This document shows positions 13,608-15,986 of a stretch of DNA of 15,986 nt, one piece after another. Under the pieces are notes generated by a model. That model saw only the letters and a program-made list of their open reading frames with translations, did not search any database and was not told where the DNA came from. This stretch comes from Minisyncoccota bacterium (GTDB taxonomy: Bacteria; Patescibacteriota; Minisyncoccia; Minisyncoccales; PEYH01), in contig JAQTNP010000016.1 of NCBI GenBank assembly GCA_028713795.1, forward strand, positions 1-15,986, read 5' to 3'. Numbering within the stretch: the first letter of the stretch is position 1; the number at the start of each line of letters is the position of its first letter. The translations under genes and the position numbers were made by a program.

Positions 13608-15068
13608 ATGATGAAGATTCCCAAAGAAGTAATAGAAATAATAGGGAAGCTGGAAAAGAAAAAATTCCAGGCCTTTATCGTTGGCGGATGCGTAAGAGAT
13701 TATCTGCAAAATATAACTCCCAATGATTGGGATATTGCTACTTCAGCAATACCAGAAGAAATTTCTAAAATATTTCCCAAGAACTATACAGACAATACCT
13801 TTGGAACAGTCAGGGTTTTAACAAAGAGCAAAGAAGAAAATTTAAAAGAGATAGAAATAACTACTTTTAGAACTGAAGAAAAATATACAGACAAAAGACA
13901 TCCAGATAAAGTATCTTGGGCAGAAACAATAGAAGCAGATCTTTCTAGAAGAGATTTTACAATCAATGCCATTGCTCTGAGATTGAAGGACGATAAGTGG
14001 GAAATAATAGACCCGTTTTCAGGACAAAAAGATCTTAAGGCAAAAACCATTAAAGCAGTTGGCAACCCAGATCAAAGATTTAAGGAAGATGCTTTGCGCC
14101 TAATGAGGGCGATAAGATTGGCAGCGGCCTTGGGATTCACGATAGAAAATAAAACTTACAAAGCGGTTAAAGATAATTCATCTTCGCTAAAACATGTTTC
14201 CCAAGAAAGGATAAGGGATGAATTTACTAAACTGATAATGTCTAAAAATCCATCTTTGGGAATAGAGCTTTTAAGGGAAACAGATCTTTTAAGATATGTA
14301 GTTCCAGAACTCTTAGAGGGATACAAAATAGGGCAAAACAAACATCATCTATATGATGTATATGATCACTCATTAAGGTCTTTAGATTATGCTGCCCAGA
14401 AAGGATACAATAAATACGTAAGGATGTCAGCCCTATTGCACGATATTGCTAAACCAAGGACAAAAGCCGGACAAGGAAAAGACTCTACTTTCTATGGCCA
14501 TGAAATAATTGGGGCCAAGATGACAAAACAAATTCTTTCTCGATTAAGATTTTCCAATAAAGAAATAGAAAAAATTACTAAACTTGTTCGTTACCATCTT
14601 TTCTACTATGATGCTCAAGAGGTGACAGAGTCTTCTGTCAGAAGATTGCTATTGAATGTAGGCAAAGAGAACCTTGAAGAGCTTGTTCAATTGAGGACTT
14701 GTGATAGAATCGGTTCCGGCTGCCCAAAAGCAATGCCTTACAAATTAAGACATTTTCTGTACATAGTGGAAAAAGTTTCTCAAGATCCAATAAATTCTTC
14801 TAATCTAAAGATAGACGGAAAAGATATAATGGGGATATTAAAAACATCTCCAGGGCCAAGAATCGGCTGGATCTTAAATATTCTTTTATCAGATGTTTTA
14901 AATGATCCTGAAGATAATAATAAAAAATATTTAGAGTCTAAAACCAAGGAATTAGGACAATTAGATGAGCAGAAATTAGAAAAGCTTTCTAGAATTGCCA
15001 AAGAAAAGATAGGACAAGTTGTTGGAAAAAGAGATGAAATGACCAAGCAAAAATACTGGGTTTCATAA
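13608..15068 (+). CDS. cca: tRNA nucleotidyltransferase (CCA-adding type) with HD domain
   Basis: This 486-residue protein belongs to the poly(A) polymerase/CCA-adding enzyme family. The nucleotidyltransferase core has VGGCVRD at 25-31 and the metal-binding D40-W-D42. The conserved RRDFTINAI lies near 114-122, and GNPDQRFKEDALRLMRAIR forms the nucleotide-recognition and neck region. An HD phosphohydrolase domain follows from about 255, with HDIAKP near 278. The enzyme would add or repair the 3' CCA of tRNAs, and all three tRNAs in the window lack an encoded CCA. Related enzymes that add only CC, only A or poly(A) cannot be excluded by eye. ATG codons at 13608 and 13611 are both possible; promoter placement favours the first. 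The tRNA-Pro gene follows four bases after the stop. Confidence 0.95.
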   Translation: MMKIPKEVIEIIGKLEKKKFQAFIVGGCVRDYLQNITPNDWDIATSAIPEEISKIFPKNYTDNTFGTVRVLTKSKEENLKEIEITTFRTEEKYTDKRHPDKVSWAETIEADLSRRDFTINAIALRLKDDKWEIIDPFSGQKDLKAKTIKAVGNPDQRFKEDALRLMRAIRLAAALGFTIENKTYKAVKDNSSSLKHVSQERIRDEFTKLIMSKNPSLGIELLRETDLLRYVVPELLEGYKIGQNKHHLYDVYDHSLRSLDYAAQKGYNKYVRMSALLHDIAKPRTKAGQGKDSTFYGHEIIGAKMTKQILSRLRFSNKEIEKITKLVRYHLFYYDAQEVTESSVRRLLLNVGKENLEELVQLRTCDRIGSGCPKAMPYKLRHFLYIVEKVSQDPINSSNLKIDGKDIMGILKTSPGPRIGWILNILLSDVLNDPEDNNKKYLESKTKELGQLDEQKLEKLSRIAKEKIGQVVGKRDEMTKQKYWVS

Positions 15069-15072
15069 TTTT

Positions 15073-15143
15073 CGGGGTGTAGTGTAACGGTAGCACGAGT
15101 CCTTCGGGAGGATTTAGTCAGAGTTCAAATCTCTGCACCCCGA
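15073..15143 (+). tRNA. tRNA-Pro (anticodon CGG)
   Basis: A 71-base cloverleaf is visible. The acceptor stem is CGGGGTG with CACCCCG and the D arm is closed by GTG with CAC. The anticodon stem is AGTCC with GGATT around the loop TTCGGGA (anticodon CGG, G at position 37). The T arm is CAGAG-TTCAAAT-CTCTG, and the discriminator is A. No CCA is encoded. It begins four bases after the cca stop, so it is probably cotranscribed with cca. Confidence 0.95.
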
Positions 15144-15154
15144 CAATGTTATAT

Positions 15155-15179
15155 AAGACCTTTACAAGGTCTTTTGTTT
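15155..15179 (+). terminator. Terminator of the cca/tRNA-Pro unit
   Basis: AAGACCTT (15155-15162) pairs perfectly with AAGGTCTT (15166-15173) around a TAC loop, followed by TTGTTT. The right half of the hairpin overlaps the -35 box of the next promoter. Confidence 0.75.
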
Positions 15180-15189
15180 ATACTATTAT
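15161..15189 (+). promoter_or_regulatory. Promoter of the structured RNA
   Basis: TTTACA (15161-15166) and TATTAT (15184-15189) each match consensus at 5 of 6 positions, with an ideal 17-base spacer. The predicted start is about 15196. The -35 lies in the loop and right arm of the preceding terminator hairpin. Confidence 0.6.
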
Positions 15190-15195
15190 ATCTGT

Positions 15196-15403
15196 ATATC
15201 CGGAGACAAAACCCAAAGGTTCGTCTTCGGACGAGCTCTTTGGTAGAAGGACCCCCTCCTTCCTGTGCCGGTGGAATCCACTGCGCACATGCACAACAGG
15301 GGTGCCGAGCTCTGCCTTGTTTGCCGCACCATCGAGAGTCTAGGGGCTCGGCCCCCTTCGTGCACAAAGGTCCCGCGCGTCTGTCGCGGGCCTTTCTCTT
15401 TTT
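15196..15403 (+). ncRNA. GC-rich structured noncoding RNA, family not recognised
   Basis: About 208 bases between a good promoter and a strong terminator are roughly 60% G+C by hand count, in an AT-rich genome, and fold into consecutive hairpins. Hairpin A: 15213-15218 with 15238-15243 and 15221-15225 with 15230-15234, capped by a C(UUCG)G tetraloop. B: 15246-15251 with 15257-15262, loop CCCCC. C: 15264-15274 with 15278-15289, one bulge. D: 15290-15294 with 15360-15364, 15299-15302 with 15353-15356, and 15304-15310 with 15346-15352, carrying a 35-base loop. E: the terminator at 15366-15395. The UUCG cap and the T tract fix the strand as plus. I see no signatures of tmRNA, RNase P RNA, SRP RNA or 6S RNA. 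The small open frames across it have no start signals, so I consider it noncoding. A trans-acting or scaffold role is only a guess. Confidence 0.75.
15366..15403 (+). terminator. Strong intrinsic terminator of the structured RNA
   Basis: AAAGG plus CCCGCG (one bulged T between them, 15366-15377) pairs with CGCGGG plus CCTTT (15385-15395), followed by CTCTTTTT. The last T bases overlap the TAA (15404-15402) of the convergent membrane-protein gene. Confidence 0.85.
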
Positions 15404-15986
15404 AAAACAAACCTAAAATATAGTACCCGGACATTAATAGCAAGATTATTGAAGTGGCTAAGGCGCTCCAGATGATAAACCTACTTGAAGCCAGCCAGAT
15501 TTTCATTGTGAAGACCGCAACAAGAAAAACCAATAATTCATCAAAAAGATAGAATACTATATATATTAATATGTATAGGAAATGCATTCCTGCAGATAGG
15601 TTTGCATTGGCTAAGGTTCCTGCAAAAGCCATGGGAATAGTAGCAGAACATGGGAATTCTACAATAGTTATTGCAAAGGCAAACAACAGAACTATCCCGA
15701 TTAAAGTAAGAATATTCAATGATTTATCAAAGGAATTAGAAACCCGCTTGCTTAATTTTGCAGAAATACCTTGATTTTGCATACTGCAAGCCGGCCCCTG
15801 CTTCTTGAATTTCAGGAATTGCTTGAAAAAATACATTGCTCCGAATAAAGAGACTAATCCTATCAATAGCTGCAAGGCTCCGAGATGTTTTTCAAATACA
15901 GAGAATACCTTGTACCACAAAAATATTAATACTCCATATATTGTTGCTGTAGTGAGTATAAAGGTGGTTCCAAAGATCAATACCCT
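15402..15986 (-). CDS. Polytopic membrane protein, possibly CcdA/DsbD-like, N-terminus outside the window
   Basis: The open frame enters from the right edge (its last visible codons are GTA and AGG, with no stop) and ends with TAA at 15404-15402, so the N-terminal part is missing. About 194 residues are visible, with five or six hydrophobic segments. One segment carries VEFPCSATIPMAFAG, a Cys-containing helix of the kind seen in CcdA/DsbD thiol-disulfide transporters, followed by a long hydrophobic pair (HFLYILIYIVFYLFDELLVFLV). Those proteins move electrons across the membrane by two membrane-embedded Cys; the first Cys would lie outside the window. A second visible Cys is in the loop segment ACSM. 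Other polytopic families are possible. The link to the Cys-rich extracellular proteins in the window is an inference. Confidence 0.6.
   Translation of the reverse strand, partial: RVLIFGTTFILTTATIYGVLIFLWYKVFSVFEKHLGALQLLIGLVSLFGAMYFFKQFLKFKKQGPACSMQNQGISAKLSKRVSNSFDKSLNILTLIGIVLLFAFAITIVEFPCSATIPMAFAGTLANANLSAGMHFLYILIYIVFYLFDELLVFLVAVFTMKIWLASSRFIIWSALATSIILLLMSGYYILGLF

Noticed and set aside
15196..15403. tmRNA, RNase P RNA, SRP RNA or 6S RNA
   Set aside because: The length and hairpin order do not fit, and I could not find a tRNA-like end, the RNase P P4 core, the SRP GGAAG-type tetraloop region or a single long 6S rod. This was judged by eye, so a divergent member is not fully excluded.
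15146..15416. Small open frames on both strands across the GC-rich region
   Set aside because: They lack Shine-Dalgarno sites and sensible start positions, span hairpins and the terminator, and occur by chance in GC-rich sequence with few stops.

Overview
The window looks like a piece of an AT-rich chromosome from a member of the Patescibacteria/CPR, probably a Parcubacteria-like lineage. The evidence is indirect. Housekeeping genes are packed with gaps of 1-12 bases, and almost none has a Shine-Dalgarno site. A VirB6/TrbL-like membrane protein and a two-helix VirB2-like pilin occur outside any conjugation cluster. There is also a LysM-M23 peptidase and a large coiled-coil membrane protein of a kind I associate with these genomes. 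TGA works as a stop codon (rsmA and the coiled-coil gene both end in TGA), so the UGA-glycine code of SR1/Gracilibacteria does not apply. No 16S gene is present, so the placement is an inference.

Layout, left to right. (1) 1-311, minus: 5' part of an unrecognised small gene. (2) 396-1632, plus: a self-contained GC-rich unit made of promoter, strong Shine-Dalgarno, SPFH/flotillin-like membrane protein and terminator; its composition is unlike its neighbours. (3) 4677-1639, minus: rsmA followed by a VirB6/TrbL-like protein with a Gly/Pro-repeat tail. (4) 4720-5769, plus: cell-wall peptidase with two LysM domains. (5) 11524-5783, minus: a tight operon of rpsO, a NYN-domain nuclease-like protein, pnp, an 803-residue coiled-coil membrane protein and a DksA/TraR zinc finger, closed by a bidirectional terminator. 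(6) 13547-11573, minus: tRNA-Arg(UCG), Cys-rich VirB2-like pilin, tRNA-Lys(CUU) and yvcK in one dense array. (7) 13608-15143, plus: cca (tRNA nucleotidyltransferase), then tRNA-Pro(CGG) four bases later. (8) about 15196-15403, plus: a GC-rich (about 60%), strongly folded, apparently noncoding RNA with its own promoter and terminator. (9) 15402-15986, minus: 3' part of a polytopic membrane protein, possibly CcdA/DsbD-like.

Functionally the window joins RNA metabolism (rsmA, rpsO, pnp, NYN protein, cca, three tRNAs) with envelope biology (M23 peptidase, YvcK, VirB6-like protein, pilin, SPFH protein). All three tRNAs lack an encoded CCA end, so they depend on the cca product. The most interesting items are the structured RNA at 15196-15403, which matches no RNA family I can recognise, and the compositionally foreign SPFH cassette at 396-1632, whose gene is the only one here with a canonical Shine-Dalgarno site.
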